Counted from the stretch's first letter, positions 17,476 to 26,755 are shown. The stretch is 64,000 bases of DNA from SHAN690 sp038131955 (GCA_038131955.1 JAYPQK010000012.1:1-64000), one strand, 5' to 3'. Made by a program: numbers and translations. Notes: generated by a model not told the origin, from the sequence alone.

Positions 17476-17800
17476 TGTCGTCGTCAGCGCCGAGTAGCAT
17501 CAGCGCTTCCGTCAATTCTCCCTCTGTCTTCAGGTCGCTGATTTTCTTCGATACCTCTAGTCCTTGACGGTAGATCTTGATCGCTTCCTTTTCCTTGCCT
17601 TCTTCTTCCAACAGCTTGCCCAATTTGTAGTAGGCGCCTAGGTAATTAGCATCGTTCGCAAGCAGATCACGAATCGTAGCAATAGCTATTTTACGATCGC
17701 CATCTTTCTCGTACTCGAGTGCAGCAGCATACTTCAAGAATGAATCATCCGGATTCGTTTCAAGCATTTCCTTGATCAGCTTCAGACGGTCGTTGGTCAT
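17462..17800 (-). CDS. Small tetratricopeptide repeat protein
   Basis: The 112-residue cytoplasmic protein has TPR-like helices (DDSFLKYAAALEYEKDGDRK, then YLGAYYKLGKLLEEEGKEKE and AIKIYRQGLEV). The start is placed at ATG 17,800 (MTNDRLKLIKEML); the upstream extension lacks family character. No partner can be named. Confidence 0.75.
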   Translation of the reverse strand: MTNDRLKLIKEMLETNPDDSFLKYAAALEYEKDGDRKIAIATIRDLLANDANYLGAYYKLGKLLEEEGKEKEAIKIYRQGLEVSKKISDLKTEGELTEALMLLGADDDITWS

Positions 17801-17872
17801 AGCGAGGTGAGAATTTGAGCCGAAATGTACTATGCCCAAACCGAATGAAAAAGGAATGTGGAAAACTCGGGA

Positions 17873-18589
17873 TTACTTACCGTCTTTCTTCTCTGTGGAT
17901 CGAACTAGCTTGTAGGTCTCGGGGTAGCTCACAACGCCAGCCGCTAGCATCTTCATACGAAAAGAGTTGTTCTTCTCCATGCGCTCCACATACTTGGGAT
18001 CGTTGGCCAGGAAGATCATGTGAACTCGATTCGGTTCGTCAATGCCACGAAACACGCGAGTCACTTCAAATTCATGCTCTGGATTCTCACGGTAGTCGTC
18101 CAAGAAGGCTTTTTCCCAACGCTCGTACTTCATGGTCTTGAAATGCATGTAGAACACGAGCGTATCCTTCGTCTCCTTTGTGTATTCGAGCTGTTGATCG
18201 AGAAAATGATACTTCATGTTACCGTCTTCGCTGACCTGGAGATAGGGTCCCATGTGGACGGTTGAATTCAGATAGTCCTCAGCCAGAGCCAGGTTTTCGA
18301 CGTCGCACACCGAAACAACCAGGTTGCTTTCGATACGACCTTTGTAAACTTCCTTTAAGTAGATTGAGTGGTCTTCTTGCCCTTTTTGATTGGAATTGAC
18401 GGCAGATCGCCAGTCGCATAGGTTGACGCTTTGCGTAATGGTCACCAAGCTGGTGTCCAAACTGACGTCCCGAGTAAAGGGAACATTGCTCATGTCGTCT
18501 CCGTCTGTATCCGCTTCAGAACCTCCGCAGCCTATGAGGGTTATAGAAAGAAGAAATGAAAAGGCAAAAAGGGGAGGGCGAAATGTCAT
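17873..18589 (-). CDS. Uncharacterised lipoprotein
   Basis: The 238-residue protein has a signal peptide and lipobox (SITLIGCGG). The mature part begins with an acidic linker and continues with charged, soluble sequence. I do not recognise a family. The start at 18,589 (MTFRPPLFAF) is chosen for its signal peptide. It is divergent from the next lipoprotein gene, 50 bases away. Confidence 0.6.
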   Translation of the reverse strand: MTFRPPLFAFSFLLSITLIGCGGSEADTDGDDMSNVPFTRDVSLDTSLVTITQSVNLCDWRSAVNSNQKGQEDHSIYLKEVYKGRIESNLVVSVCDVENLALAEDYLNSTVHMGPYLQVSEDGNMKYHFLDQQLEYTKETKDTLVFYMHFKTMKYERWEKAFLDDYRENPEHEFEVTRVFRGIDEPNRVHMIFLANDPKYVERMEKNNSFRMKMLAAGVVSYPETYKLVRSTEKKDGK

Positions 18590-18639
18590 TGGACGAAAAT
18601 AATTTATTTCCATTCTCCTTACCTTGCTGAAAGGAAAGT

Positions 18640-19281
18640 ATGTCGAGAATCCTTCTATATATCTCGCTCGCACTGTTGCTGCTTGGCCAAGGTTGTCGGA
18701 AGCCAAAGGAATATGTGGTGACCGGAGAGATTCTGGAATACTACGACCGTTTTGGCGTAGGAGAAGCGAACGTTGAGGTGGCCTATGCACCGGTGAGCTA
18801 TGGTACCGTCAATGGCGGGTATGAGGTGATCACCAGTGCTCAGACCAACGCGGAAGGGCAGTATGAACTCGCATTTGAGTTTGTGCCCACGGCTTCATTT
18901 CGTTTACGAGTGAGGAAAGATGGCTACATCATGGCAGAAGAAGAGGTGAGCGCCGATTCTTGGTCGACCGATGAAGAGAATACCTGGAACTCCTTACTGG
19001 TGAAAGCGGCATCCTTCAAGATCAATTTGGTCAATAACGGTGTGCCCAATGGGCGAATGCTATTGCAATTCAGAAAGCACAGCGTAGAATGTTCCTATTG
19101 CTGCAAGTACACAGACTCCTACTTGTTCGAAGGGTACTTCGATACCACCTTTACGTGTTCCGTTTATGGGAATCAATACATCCAATACATCATCACGAAA
19201 GTGGATGGCAACAATGCGGTGGTAGAGGAATACGGTGTGGATGTGGATCAAGGCGAATACACCTTGCAACACGAATTCTGA
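18640..19281 (+). CDS. Lipoprotein with carboxypeptidase-regulatory-like domain
   Basis: The 213-residue lipoprotein (lipobox LLGQGC) has a beta-sandwich segment of the CarboxypepD_reg type. The motif pattern is VTGEILEYYDRFGVGEANVE, later TNAEGQYELAF and FRLRVRKDGY. The C-terminal half contains a Cys cluster (ECSYCCKY). It is probably a surface or periplasmic accessory protein of unknown role. Confidence 0.6.
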   Translation: MSRILLYISLALLLLGQGCRKPKEYVVTGEILEYYDRFGVGEANVEVAYAPVSYGTVNGGYEVITSAQTNAEGQYELAFEFVPTASFRLRVRKDGYIMAEEEVSADSWSTDEENTWNSLLVKAASFKINLVNNGVPNGRMLLQFRKHSVECSYCCKYTDSYLFEGYFDTTFTCSVYGNQYIQYIITKVDGNNAVVEEYGVDVDQGEYTLQHEF

Positions 19282-19286
19282 TCGGA

Positions 19287-19808
19287 TTACTTGCTCTGGG
19301 CTCCGGATTCTTCCTGAACGATGTCATAGATCTTCTGATCCAGCACTTTGGTGTCTACCAGCTCACCTTCTTCGATCGTTTGTTCAGCATAACGAACGCC
19401 GGCGTAGTAGTAGGCATAGGTTCCGTCAGAACCTTTTCCGGTGTAAGTGATCTCCTGCGTTGGGGTTCCGTCCGGCTCGAGGAAGGTCCAAGTGCCGATC
19501 TTCTTTCCCATTTCGTAGTTTGCTTCTAGATAGAGACTTCCATCAGGATGAAAGTGCTTCGTGATTCCGTGCTGACTTCCATCTTTCCATTCTTCCAAAC
19601 GGATCAACTTTCCTTCCGTTGAGAAGTGCTTCAATTCACCATTCTTCTTTCGCGCTTCGTTCTCGTGATGGATCATCGACACCTGACCATTGTCGTAGTG
19701 ATTGGTGATTGTCCAGCAAGAACAATCCTGAGAAAACTCCTCTTGGATTCCTTGCGCAGCAAGGGTCAAGGATGAAATGGCTAGCATGAAAGTGAACAGA
19801 ATTCTCAT
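19287..19808 (-). CDS. Secreted MORN/YwqK-repeat protein
   Basis: The 173-residue protein has a signal peptide (ending LTLAAQ). It carries several antitoxin YwqK-type MORN repeats: YDNGQVSMIHH, NGELKHFSTEGKLIRLEEW, GITKHFHPDGSLYLEANYE and GTWTFLEPDG. These repeats are common in secreted Bacteroidota proteins; no toxin partner is next to it. Confidence 0.75.
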   Translation of the reverse strand: MRILFTFMLAISSLTLAAQGIQEEFSQDCSCWTITNHYDNGQVSMIHHENEARKKNGELKHFSTEGKLIRLEEWKDGSQHGITKHFHPDGSLYLEANYEMGKKIGTWTFLEPDGTPTQEITYTGKGSDGTYAYYYAGVRYAEQTIEEGELVDTKVLDQKIYDIVQEESGAQSK

Positions 19809-19831
19809 ATTAATTGTGTTTCAGCACATAG

Positions 19832-20734
19832 TTAGACGTTCAAACGCTTGCGAAGATGCCTCAAGACGTCATCTTTATTCCAAGTTGTGAACGAGTGAAA
19901 GTCGTCTTGCTTCCGAAAATAGGTAAACTGGCGCTTTGCGTAGTTGCGGGTGTGTTGCTTGATCTTCAGAATGGCTTCGTCGCGGGACAGTACTCCGTCA
20001 AAGTGGTCAAACCATTCCTGATAGCCCACGGTCTGTAGGGCATTGTGATGTTTCAATGGGTAGAGTGAACTAGCTTCTTCCTCCAGTCCTAGGTGTACCA
20101 TTTCGTCGACGCGCGTATTGATACGTTCATATAACGCGGCCCGATCGGGCTGCAGCAGGATGGGATGAATGCGGAATGGACGCTCTTGCTGTGCTTGCTT
20201 GCGAAGTTCTGAGAATGCCTTTCCCGACACCTCGATCGCTTCCAACGCCCGCATCACGCGCTGAGGATTGTCTTTGTCGACTTCCTCGTAATAGGTCGGA
20301 TCCTTTTCCTTCAGGAGTCTTTGTAAAGCCTCGATACCCTGTAGGTCCAGTATTTTCTGAAAGTGCTCCCTTATGGCTGGTGGGGTTGGAGGGACTTGAT
20401 CGAATCCTTCCATGACCGCTTTGATGTATAATCCGGATCCGCCGACCAAGATGGCGATCTGCTTCCTCTCAAAGTAGGTTTGGAGAAAGGTGAGTACTTC
20501 TTGCTCGAATATACCCGCGGTGTAATCTTCCTGGGGGTCAAGGATGTCGATGAAGTGATGAGGAACGCGAGCGAGTTCTTCGCTGGTAGGCTTGGCCGTA
20601 CCGATGTCCATGCGACGATAGAACTGTCGGGCATCGCCGCTGATGATCTCCGCGTCAATTGCTTCTGCTAAGGATAAGGAAAGCGAGGTTTTTCCGGACG
20701 CCGTAGGACCGGCAATGACGATCAGGTCACCCAT
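19832..20734 (-). CDS. miaA: tRNA dimethylallyltransferase MiaA
   Basis: MiaA adds a dimethylallyl group to A37 of tRNAs reading UNN codons. The 300-residue protein has the P-loop GPTASGKTSLS at its start, DARQFYRRMDIGTAKPT, VGGSGLYIKAV and the C-terminal NYAKRQFTYFRKQ. ATG 20,734 (MGDLIVIAGP) is preferred to the ATG three codons upstream. It overlaps or nearly abuts the gene before it, suggesting a minus-strand operon that starts with dapD. Confidence 0.95.
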   Translation of the reverse strand: MGDLIVIAGPTASGKTSLSLSLAEAIDAEIISGDARQFYRRMDIGTAKPTSEELARVPHHFIDILDPQEDYTAGIFEQEVLTFLQTYFERKQIAILVGGSGLYIKAVMEGFDQVPPTPPAIREHFQKILDLQGIEALQRLLKEKDPTYYEEVDKDNPQRVMRALEAIEVSGKAFSELRKQAQQERPFRIHPILLQPDRAALYERINTRVDEMVHLGLEEEASSLYPLKHHNALQTVGYQEWFDHFDGVLSRDEAILKIKQHTRNYAKRQFTYFRKQDDFHSFTTWNKDDVLRHLRKRLNV

Positions 20735-20739
20735 TGGGC

Positions 20740-21288
20740 TCAATACTCCTTGTCGTCAGAGTATTCTTCGTTCATGCCAAGTAGGTCGAACATGTCACCG
20801 ATCTCGTCTTCATCTTCGTCGTCAAAGGATATTGAATCCTCTACTTCGAAATTGATATCCGGGGACTTTGAGTATTGCTCAGGTGCTTCACCAAAGATTT
20901 GTGCGATGCGCGGAGTGATGGTAGTTTCGTCAAGGTCCTTGACATCCACCACGTCGATGTAAAAACACCACATCAGGAAGAAATCGAAGACGTACAGCAG
21001 CTTCTGTCCTACGTCAAAGATCACATCCTTCAAAACCGTTTCGTGCATCAGGAGAATGGGCTCGCCGTTTTCGTTCTTTTCACCCATGTCCATCAGAGTG
21101 ATCTCTTGGCCTTTCTCCCAATTCTCGTTACTCACGTAGAACGAAGCCATCTGGGAGTTGTCGAAGCCGAATGCTTCTTGGATGAACTCATGGAGTTCAA
21201 CAAAGGTGCTCTGGTTGTTTACCTCGAGATCTCGAAATACCACGTCATCGTGGTCAAGAAGTACGCGAACACGGATTACTTTCTTCAT
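20740..21288 (-). CDS. pRiA4b ORF-3-like protein
   Basis: The 182-residue protein matches the pRiA4b ORF-3/IS1096 passenger-like family in its N-terminal beta-rich domain (VIRVRVLLDHDDVVFRDLEV, LHEFIQEAFGFD, SFYVSN). It has a very acidic C-terminal tail (SFDDEDEDEIGDMFDLL). Despite the plasmid-derived name, this family is chromosomal in many Bacteroidota and usually sits beside miaA or the CCA enzyme, as here. Its function is unknown. Confidence 0.75.
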   Translation of the reverse strand: MKKVIRVRVLLDHDDVVFRDLEVNNQSTFVELHEFIQEAFGFDNSQMASFYVSNENWEKGQEITLMDMGEKNENGEPILLMHETVLKDVIFDVGQKLLYVFDFFLMWCFYIDVVDVKDLDETTITPRIAQIFGEAPEQYSKSPDINFEVEDSISFDDEDEDEIGDMFDLLGMNEEYSDDKEY

Positions 21289-21289
21289 A

Positions 21290-22717
21290 TCAGGATGTCT
21301 TTACTTCGGTCAAACCTAATTCTTTGGCCTTGCTGAGCATGAATGCCCTGGCAGCCTCATAATCGTTCTTTATTTCCCCGTCCAAAATCGCTTCTCTGAT
21401 CGCTGTTTTCAGCGTTCCAACTTCTCTTCCCGGCTGTAACCCGAAGGTATCCATTATCTCTTTACCCCCGATGGGAGGCTCCCAATTTCGGATCCGGTCA
21501 CTTTCTTCCACCTCTTTGCACTTTTCGCGCACCTTTTGGAAGTTGTTCAAGAAGCGCTGCACCTTCAACTCATTCTTAGACGTGATGTCTGATTCACAGA
21601 GGATCATCAACGACTCAAGGTCTTCTCCGGCGTCAAATAAGAGTCGGCGGATACCCGAATCACTCACGGTGTCTTTGCTAAGCGCTATTGGGCGCAGGTG
21701 GAGTCGTACCATCTTCTGGACGAACTTCATCTTTTGGTCTTGAGGCAACTTTAACTCACGAAAGATTCGCGGGGTCATACGCGCACCGAGATCTTCGTGA
21801 CCATGGAAGGTCCAACCGTTTCTTTTGTCGAATCGCTTCGTGTCCGGCTTGGCGATGTCGTGTAGAATGGCAGCCCAGCGCAACCAGAGGTCATCGCTTC
21901 GATCGGCTACGTTGTCGAGTACTTGCAGCGTATGGTAGAAGTTGTCTTTGTGACTCACGCCATTCTTGACTTCAACACCATGCAGCTCCATCATCTTGGG
22001 AAAGATCAACTCCAACAAGCCTGTCTTAAACAACAGCTTGAAACCAACACTGGGTCGTGGAGCTTCGATGATCTTATTGAGTTCGGTCGTGATTCGTTCT
22101 TGTGAAACGATCTTGATGCGTTCTCGCTGGGTAGAGATCGCTTCCAAGGAATTTTCTTCAATGCGAAAACCGAGTTGTGTAGCAAAGCGAATGGCCCGCA
22201 TCATTCGCAAGGGGTCATCGGAATAGGTCTGTACGGGATCTAATGGAGTGATGAGTCGCTTATCTTCTAGGTCTTGCAGTCCTCCAAACGGATCAATGAT
22301 CTCTCCAAAATCTGCTTCGTTCAGGCTGATCGACAAGGCGTTGATGGTGAAGTCGCGTCGTTCCCGATCTTCTTGAAGTGTACCGTAGTCAACAGCCGGC
22401 TTCCGTGAGTCGTAGCGATAAGACTCTCGACGCGCGCCTACGATCTCGTATTCGATGTCGTCGTGCTTGAACATCGCCGTGCCGAAGCGCTTGAAGAAAT
22501 TCACCTTGGTGCCTTGTAGTTCTTCAGAAAGGGCCTGTGCGAAGTCGATTCCACTGCCGTCGACCACGATATCGATATCCTTGGATGGGCGATCGAGAAG
22601 GAGGTCACGCACGAATCCACCGATGATGAACGCCTGGCGATCCATGCGCTGAGCTACCTTCTGGATGCTTCGGTAGAGCGGTTTGTCGACGTATGTGCGG
22701 ATTTCTTCAGGAGTCAT
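21290..22717 (-). CDS. cca: CCA-adding tRNA nucleotidyltransferase with HD domain
   Basis: This enzyme adds or repairs the CCA end of tRNA, required because tRNA-Pro here does not encode CCA. The 475-residue protein has the nucleotidyltransferase motif IGGFVRDLLLDRPSKDIDIV, then RRDFTINALS, an RNA-binding middle, and an HD phosphohydrolase domain (AAILHDIAKPDTK, HGHEDLG). The start is ATG 22,717 (MTPEEIRTYV), overlapping the upstream stop by 4 bases. A distinction from poly(A) polymerase is not possible by eye, but one copy in this phylum is normally the CCA enzyme. Confidence 0.88.
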   Translation of the reverse strand: MTPEEIRTYVDKPLYRSIQKVAQRMDRQAFIIGGFVRDLLLDRPSKDIDIVVDGSGIDFAQALSEELQGTKVNFFKRFGTAMFKHDDIEYEIVGARRESYRYDSRKPAVDYGTLQEDRERRDFTINALSISLNEADFGEIIDPFGGLQDLEDKRLITPLDPVQTYSDDPLRMMRAIRFATQLGFRIEENSLEAISTQRERIKIVSQERITTELNKIIEAPRPSVGFKLLFKTGLLELIFPKMMELHGVEVKNGVSHKDNFYHTLQVLDNVADRSDDLWLRWAAILHDIAKPDTKRFDKRNGWTFHGHEDLGARMTPRIFRELKLPQDQKMKFVQKMVRLHLRPIALSKDTVSDSGIRRLLFDAGEDLESLMILCESDITSKNELKVQRFLNNFQKVREKCKEVEESDRIRNWEPPIGGKEIMDTFGLQPGREVGTLKTAIREAILDGEIKNDYEAARAFMLSKAKELGLTEVKTS

Positions 22718-23169
22718 GCAGACGGCTCGATCTTGAATGTCCCGTCCTGATTCCAAGTGAATCGCTTCTTGTATTCCTTCAAGGCTTGCGATAAGTCAAC
22801 CTCAAAACGGGCCTGCAAAGGTAAGGTCTTCTGCGGGTCGGTAGGAGGAGCAAGGGTCTTATTCCGCCAGCAGATCGGTCGACGCGCTTTCATGGGAACC
22901 TCACCGAGAGCTCCATCGAGGTCGGCTATGAAACGTTTCCGGGGCCCATTCTCCGTTTGAACGGAAAAGAGTAGTTTTTCTGAAGCATCGATCATCTGAT
23001 GAAGCATCGGTGGTAGCTGTCCGATAAGTTGAGAAACTTGAGCGGTCGTTCCGCAGAGCCACAAGGCTTCTTCGTTGCACTCGTCCGTGCAAGACAACAG
23101 CCACTCGTCTCCGATCAGCGAGCCGCCCTCGCGGAGGTGCTTGAGTTCGCTCTGCGAAAGATCAAGCAT
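22714..23169 (-). CDS. Uncharacterised 151-residue protein
   Basis: This frame lies tightly between the glycosyltransferase and the CCA enzyme genes, overlapping both by a few bases, so it is very likely translated. The protein is soluble and acidic at the start, with a two-Cys segment (LLSCTDECNEEALWLC) and a basic C-terminal third. I do not recognise a family. Confidence 0.65.
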   Translation of the reverse strand: MLDLSQSELKHLREGGSLIGDEWLLSCTDECNEEALWLCGTTAQVSQLIGQLPPMLHQMIDASEKLLFSVQTENGPRKRFIADLDGALGEVPMKARRPICWRNKTLAPPTDPQKTLPLQARFEVDLSQALKEYKKRFTWNQDGTFKIEPSA

Positions 23170-24154
23170 TGTCTAGTACCCTTTTCACGTCGATACCTAA
23201 CGCACATTTGAAGTGTCCCTTCGGGCATTCAGCATGGCCGTGTAGACCACAGGGTCGACAGTCGAGCTCTTCCGTGGTTTCTATCACTTTACTTTCTTCT
23301 GATAGCGGACCAAATCCGAATTGGGGTACGGTGCTACAATAGATCGCTGTGACTGGTGCATTCACTGAAGATGCCAAGTGCATGGGGGCAGAGTCGTTGA
23401 CATAGTTCATGCGAGCGCCTTTCATTAAGGCAGCACTTTGAAGAAGGGATAGCTTACCGGCGAGAGTGATCACCTTCGGGTGCTTGGATCTTTTACGGAT
23501 GGATTCGCATTGCTGCATGTCCGTGGGGGCTCCTAGCAAATAGATCGTCTCATCCTGTGGGAGAGCATCGATCAGCTCGATCCACTTTTCCGCCGGCCAT
23601 TGCTTGGTGTGCCAAACCGAGGTCGGGGCGATACAGCGGTACGTTCCGTTCTGAAATGCTTTCACCTTGGCTTCATCCTCCTTGGTCGGATAGAGTCGAG
23701 GACGCGGAATTTCGTATTCGCCGATCAGGGGTTTCAGCACCCGAGCATTGCGTTCCACTTCGTGGATACCCTCAAAGCTGTGTACCGCTGTGTGGGTGAA
23801 GAGAATGCTCATCGGATTCTTGCGAAAACCCACCTTCACAGGGGCGTCTGAGTAGGCCGCCAAGGCACCGGAGCTCGCAAAGCGATGAAGGTTGACCACC
23901 AAGTCGTATTGGTTGTTTCTGACCTGATTCATCAGCTTCAAGAGATCGCCGTATTTCTTCTCTTTCTTGTTCCAAGTGAGCACCGAGCGCACGAAAGGGT
24001 GACCGTCGAACAGGCTCTGATTGCCTTTGCGTACCAGTACATCCATCTGCGCCTTCGGGTAGGACGCGTGCAGGGTTTCCAGCGTGCTGGTTGCCAGGAT
24101 CACGTCTCCGATGAACGACGTTTGGATCAGTAATATGGACGTCGGCTCTGTCAA
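23162..24154 (-). CDS. Glycosyltransferase family 9 (heptosyltransferase-like)
   Basis: The 330-residue GT9 protein has the N-terminal ILLIQTSFIGDVILATSTL, the middle APTSVWHTKQWPAEKWIELI, and the C-terminal nucleotide-sugar site VNDSAPMHLASSVNAPVTAIY. The last part, CRPCGLHGHAECPKGHFKC, is a Cys-rich stretch seen in several Bacteroidota members. It probably adds a heptose-like or other sugar to lipopolysaccharide core. It overlaps dapD by 4 bases. Confidence 0.88.
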   Translation of the reverse strand: MTEPTSILLIQTSFIGDVILATSTLETLHASYPKAQMDVLVRKGNQSLFDGHPFVRSVLTWNKKEKKYGDLLKLMNQVRNNQYDLVVNLHRFASSGALAAYSDAPVKVGFRKNPMSILFTHTAVHSFEGIHEVERNARVLKPLIGEYEIPRPRLYPTKEDEAKVKAFQNGTYRCIAPTSVWHTKQWPAEKWIELIDALPQDETIYLLGAPTDMQQCESIRKRSKHPKVITLAGKLSLLQSAALMKGARMNYVNDSAPMHLASSVNAPVTAIYCSTVPQFGFGPLSEESKVIETTEELDCRPCGLHGHAECPKGHFKCALGIDVKRVLDNA

Positions 24155-24978
24155 ACCGCGACTTGGAAATCTCTTAGGACGTCGTTGAGGGAAGTCTTCT
24201 TATCCGTGCTCTCCTTGCGCTTACCGATAATCAGAGCGCAAGAAACATAGTATTCACCCGCAGGGAATCGCTTGGTATAGCTTCCCGGGATCACCACCGA
24301 TCGGGCTGGAACGCGACCTTTCATTTCTATAGGCTCATCACCCGTTACGTCGATGATCTTGGTGGATTGTGTGAGTACTACGTTAGCGCCTAGTACGGCC
24401 TCTCTTTCTACCCGAACGCCTTCCACCACAATACAACGCGAGCCGATAAAGCAATTGTCCTCGATGATCACAGGAGCCGCCTGAACCGGTTCGAGTACGC
24501 CTCCGATGCCTACTCCGCCGCTTACGTGAACGTTCTTGCCGATCTGTGCGCAACTACCGACCGTAGCCCAGGTGTCGACCATGGTTCCTTCATCGACGTA
24601 GGCACCGATGTTCACATAAGAGGGCATCATGACCACCCCCTTCGAAATGTAGGCGCCATAGCGTGCAATGGCGTGAGGGACGACACGAATCCCTTTCTGG
24701 GCGTAGTCTTTCTTCAGTGCCATCTTGTCGTGAAACTCGAACGGACCCACTTCGATCTGTTCCATCTTCCGGATCGGGAAGTAGAGGATGACGGCTTTCT
24801 TCACCCAATCGTTGACCTTCCAGTCGCTTCCATCGGGCTCTGCTGTGCGCAAGCTGCCTTCATCGATCGCGGCGATCACCGCTTCGATGGTTTGGATGGT
24901 GTTTTGTTCCTTCAATAGGGATCGATCTTCCCACGCGGCATTGATCACCGCTTCCATTTCTTCTCGTGTCATAACCAT
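24151..24978 (-). CDS. dapD: 2,3,4,5-tetrahydropyridine-2,6-dicarboxylate N-succinyltransferase
   Basis: DapD succinylates tetrahydrodipicolinate on the way to diaminopimelate and lysine. The protein has an N-terminal helical domain and a left-handed beta-helix of hexapeptide repeats (VVMMPSYVNIGAYVDEGTMV, then GSCAQIGKNVHVSGGVGIGG). The length, about 275 residues, is typical. Start is ATG 24,978 or 24,972; a longer frame lacks support because a TACTTTTG promoter box lies at 25,001-25,008. Confidence 0.94.
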   Translation of the reverse strand: MVMTREEMEAVINAAWEDRSLLKEQNTIQTIEAVIAAIDEGSLRTAEPDGSDWKVNDWVKKAVILYFPIRKMEQIEVGPFEFHDKMALKKDYAQKGIRVVPHAIARYGAYISKGVVMMPSYVNIGAYVDEGTMVDTWATVGSCAQIGKNVHVSGGVGIGGVLEPVQAAPVIIEDNCFIGSRCIVVEGVRVEREAVLGANVVLTQSTKIIDVTGDEPIEMKGRVPARSVVIPGSYTKRFPAGEYYVSCALIIGKRKESTDKKTSLNDVLRDFQVAV

Positions 24979-25000
24979 TCGCTCATTACTAAGAGGGGTA

Positions 25001-25008
25001 CAAAAGTA
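25001..25008 (-). promoter_or_regulatory. dapD promoter -7 box TACTTTTG
   Basis: On the minus strand TACTTTTG lies 22 bases before the dapD ATG at 24,978. It faces away from the ruvX promoter box, 38 bases away. Confidence 0.6.
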
Positions 25009-25046
25009 TGTGTCTCTTGCGCCCACCCTAGGAGATTTTCAAAGCT

Positions 25047-25054
25047 TACCTTTG
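25047..25054 (+). promoter_or_regulatory. ruvX promoter -7 box TACCTTTG, leaderless
   Basis: TACCTTTG is followed by only four bases (AGGC) before the GTG start of ruvX at 25,059. If this box is used, the mRNA starts at or just before the start codon. Confidence 0.6.
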
Positions 25055-25058
25055 AGGC

Positions 25059-25472
25059 GTGGGTAGAACAGTGGCCATCGATTATGGAGGAAAGCGTTGC
25101 GGTATCGCGATCAGCGATCCCTTGGGCATGATCGCCAATGGGCTTCCTACGGTTGATACTCCCCAACTCAGCGATCGACTTTCTGAACTCTATCGTGATC
25201 CCGGCTTCGAACGCATTGTGATCGGCCTACCGAAACGGCATTCCGGTGAACTATCGGATATAGAAACCGAGATCCAAGGCGTGATCAAAAGTTGCGCTCA
25301 GTTGTTTCCTGACGTGGTGCTGGATCGATACGATGAGCGTTTCACCAGTAAGATCGCCATGCAGACCATGGTGATGGCTGGCGCGACAAAGAAACAACGC
25401 CGTGAGAAAGGCAACATTGACAAGGTGAGTGCGACATTAATTTTGCAGGAATATTTGAATTCAAAGGGATGA
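25059..25472 (+). CDS. ruvX: Holliday-junction resolvase-like protein YqgF/RuvX
   Basis: The 137-residue RNase H-fold protein (GRTVAIDYGGKRCGIAISDP at the start, VIGLPKRHSG, DERFTSKIA) belongs to the YqgF/RuvX family, linked to 16S rRNA 5' end maturation and junction resolution. It starts with GTG at 25,059 and overlaps def by 4 bases. Confidence 0.92.
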   Translation: MGRTVAIDYGGKRCGIAISDPLGMIANGLPTVDTPQLSDRLSELYRDPGFERIVIGLPKRHSGELSDIETEIQGVIKSCAQLFPDVVLDRYDERFTSKIAMQTMVMAGATKKQRREKGNIDKVSATLILQEYLNSKG

Positions 25473-26050
25473 TTTTACCGATCGTAGCATATGGAGATCC
25501 AGTCCTGAAAAAGGAGGCAGAGGAGATCGATGCCGATTACCCTGGACTGAAGGAATTGATTACGAAGATGTTTGAGACCATGGAAGCGGCCTCCGGTGTA
25601 GGCCTGGCAGCTCCTCAAGTGGGGTTGGGCATTCGCCTCTTCGTAGTAGACACCACTGCGTTTGTCGATGAGGATGAAGACGATGAAGAAATGAGAGAAT
25701 TGATCGGATTTCGTCGCGTGTTCATCAATCCGATCATCTTGGAAGAAGAAGGGGAGATGTGGAACTTCAACGAAGGCTGCTTGAGCATTCCCGGCATCCG
25801 TGAAGACGTGGCTCGCAAGCCTAAGATCACCATTGAGTATTACGACGAGAATTTTGAATTGAAAGAGGAGGTCTACGAAGGTCTTCGCGCTCGGGTCATC
25901 CAACACGAGTATGACCACGTGGACGGTATCCTCTTCACAGATCGTTTGAATCCATTGCGCAAGCAGTTCTTAAAAAAGAAGCTCGACAACATCGCCAAGG
26001 GCTGGGTCGAGGTAGATTACAAAATGAAATTTCCAAAAGCTAGACGATAA
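25469..26050 (+). CDS. def: Peptide deformylase
   Basis: This metalloenzyme removes the formyl group from nascent proteins. Its three motifs are present: GVGLAAPQVG (near 44), EGCLSIPG (near 108) and QHEYDHVDG (near 150). An acidic insertion DEDEDDEEMRELIG lies between motifs 1 and 2, which is common in this phylum. It is followed after 1 base by a lipoprotein gene. Confidence 0.96.
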   Translation: MILPIVAYGDPVLKKEAEEIDADYPGLKELITKMFETMEAASGVGLAAPQVGLGIRLFVVDTTAFVDEDEDDEEMRELIGFRRVFINPIILEEEGEMWNFNEGCLSIPGIREDVARKPKITIEYYDENFELKEEVYEGLRARVIQHEYDHVDGILFTDRLNPLRKQFLKKKLDNIAKGWVEVDYKMKFPKARR

Positions 26051-26051
26051 G

Positions 26052-26630
26052 ATGAGAAAGTGGATGTGGGTCGTTGCATTGCCATTGGTAATGGTAGCGT
26101 GCAATGCAGAAGAGAAGGAGAATCAGAAGGAGGAGCAGGTCGAGGAGACGAGCGGGGTAAAGGAAGTTCAAACCAAAGAGGAGCGACAAGAGGAGATCGC
26201 AAAGATGGAAGGCGAGATTGCGGGATTGGTCCGAGGTGAGCGCACCGAAATGTTGGATGCCAAGGCGGACCGCCTTTTGAAGCGATATCGAGATTACATC
26301 AGTGTCAACCCACGCGACTCGATCACGGCAGAGTACCTGTTCAAAGCAGCAGACCTTAGTGTAGGTGTAGGGCGCTACGAAGCGGCGATCAACTATTTGG
26401 ATCGACTCAATAACGAGTTTCCCAAGTTCCGAAAGAACGTAGAGATGTGGTTGTTCAAAGGCTTCATCTATGAGACCTACCTCAACGATCACGCCAGCGC
26501 GGTAAACACCTACCAAGAGTTGGTGAAGCGCTATCCCAATCACCGTCTAGCCCAAGACGCTCGAGCCTCGATCGAAAACCTCAGCATGAGTGAGGAAGAA
26601 CTGATCGAGAAGTTCGAGAAGATGAACTAG
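26052..26630 (+). CDS. Lipoprotein with tetratricopeptide repeats
   Basis: The 192-residue protein has the lipobox PLVMVAC, a Glu/Lys-rich linker, and TPR/outer-membrane BamD-like helices (YEAAINYLDRLNNEFPKF, SAVNTYQELVKRYPNHRLAQ). It sits next to def in many Bacteroidota. Role unknown; a scaffold at the inner face of the outer membrane is inference. Confidence 0.75.
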   Translation: MRKWMWVVALPLVMVACNAEEKENQKEEQVEETSGVKEVQTKEERQEEIAKMEGEIAGLVRGERTEMLDAKADRLLKRYRDYISVNPRDSITAEYLFKAADLSVGVGRYEAAINYLDRLNNEFPKFRKNVEMWLFKGFIYETYLNDHASAVNTYQELVKRYPNHRLAQDARASIENLSMSEEELIEKFEKMN

Positions 26631-26637
26631 AAGTAAA

Positions 26638-26703
26638 TTCAAGTTTAAACTCAAGTTCAAACTCAAACTCAAGCTCAACTTCAAGCTCAACCTCAATTTC
26701 ATT
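26638..26703. repeat. Degenerate TCAAACTCAAG short-unit repeat
   Basis: About ten 6-base units of the type TCAAGT, TCAAAC, TCAAGC, TCAACC lie in tandem in the gap after the TPR lipoprotein gene. The rest of the gap to 26,755 shows no gene. Confidence 0.8.
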
Positions 26704-26755
26704 TGCAGTTAGGGAGTGGGGAGTTGGGAATCTTGCCTGAGGCGGTTTTGATATG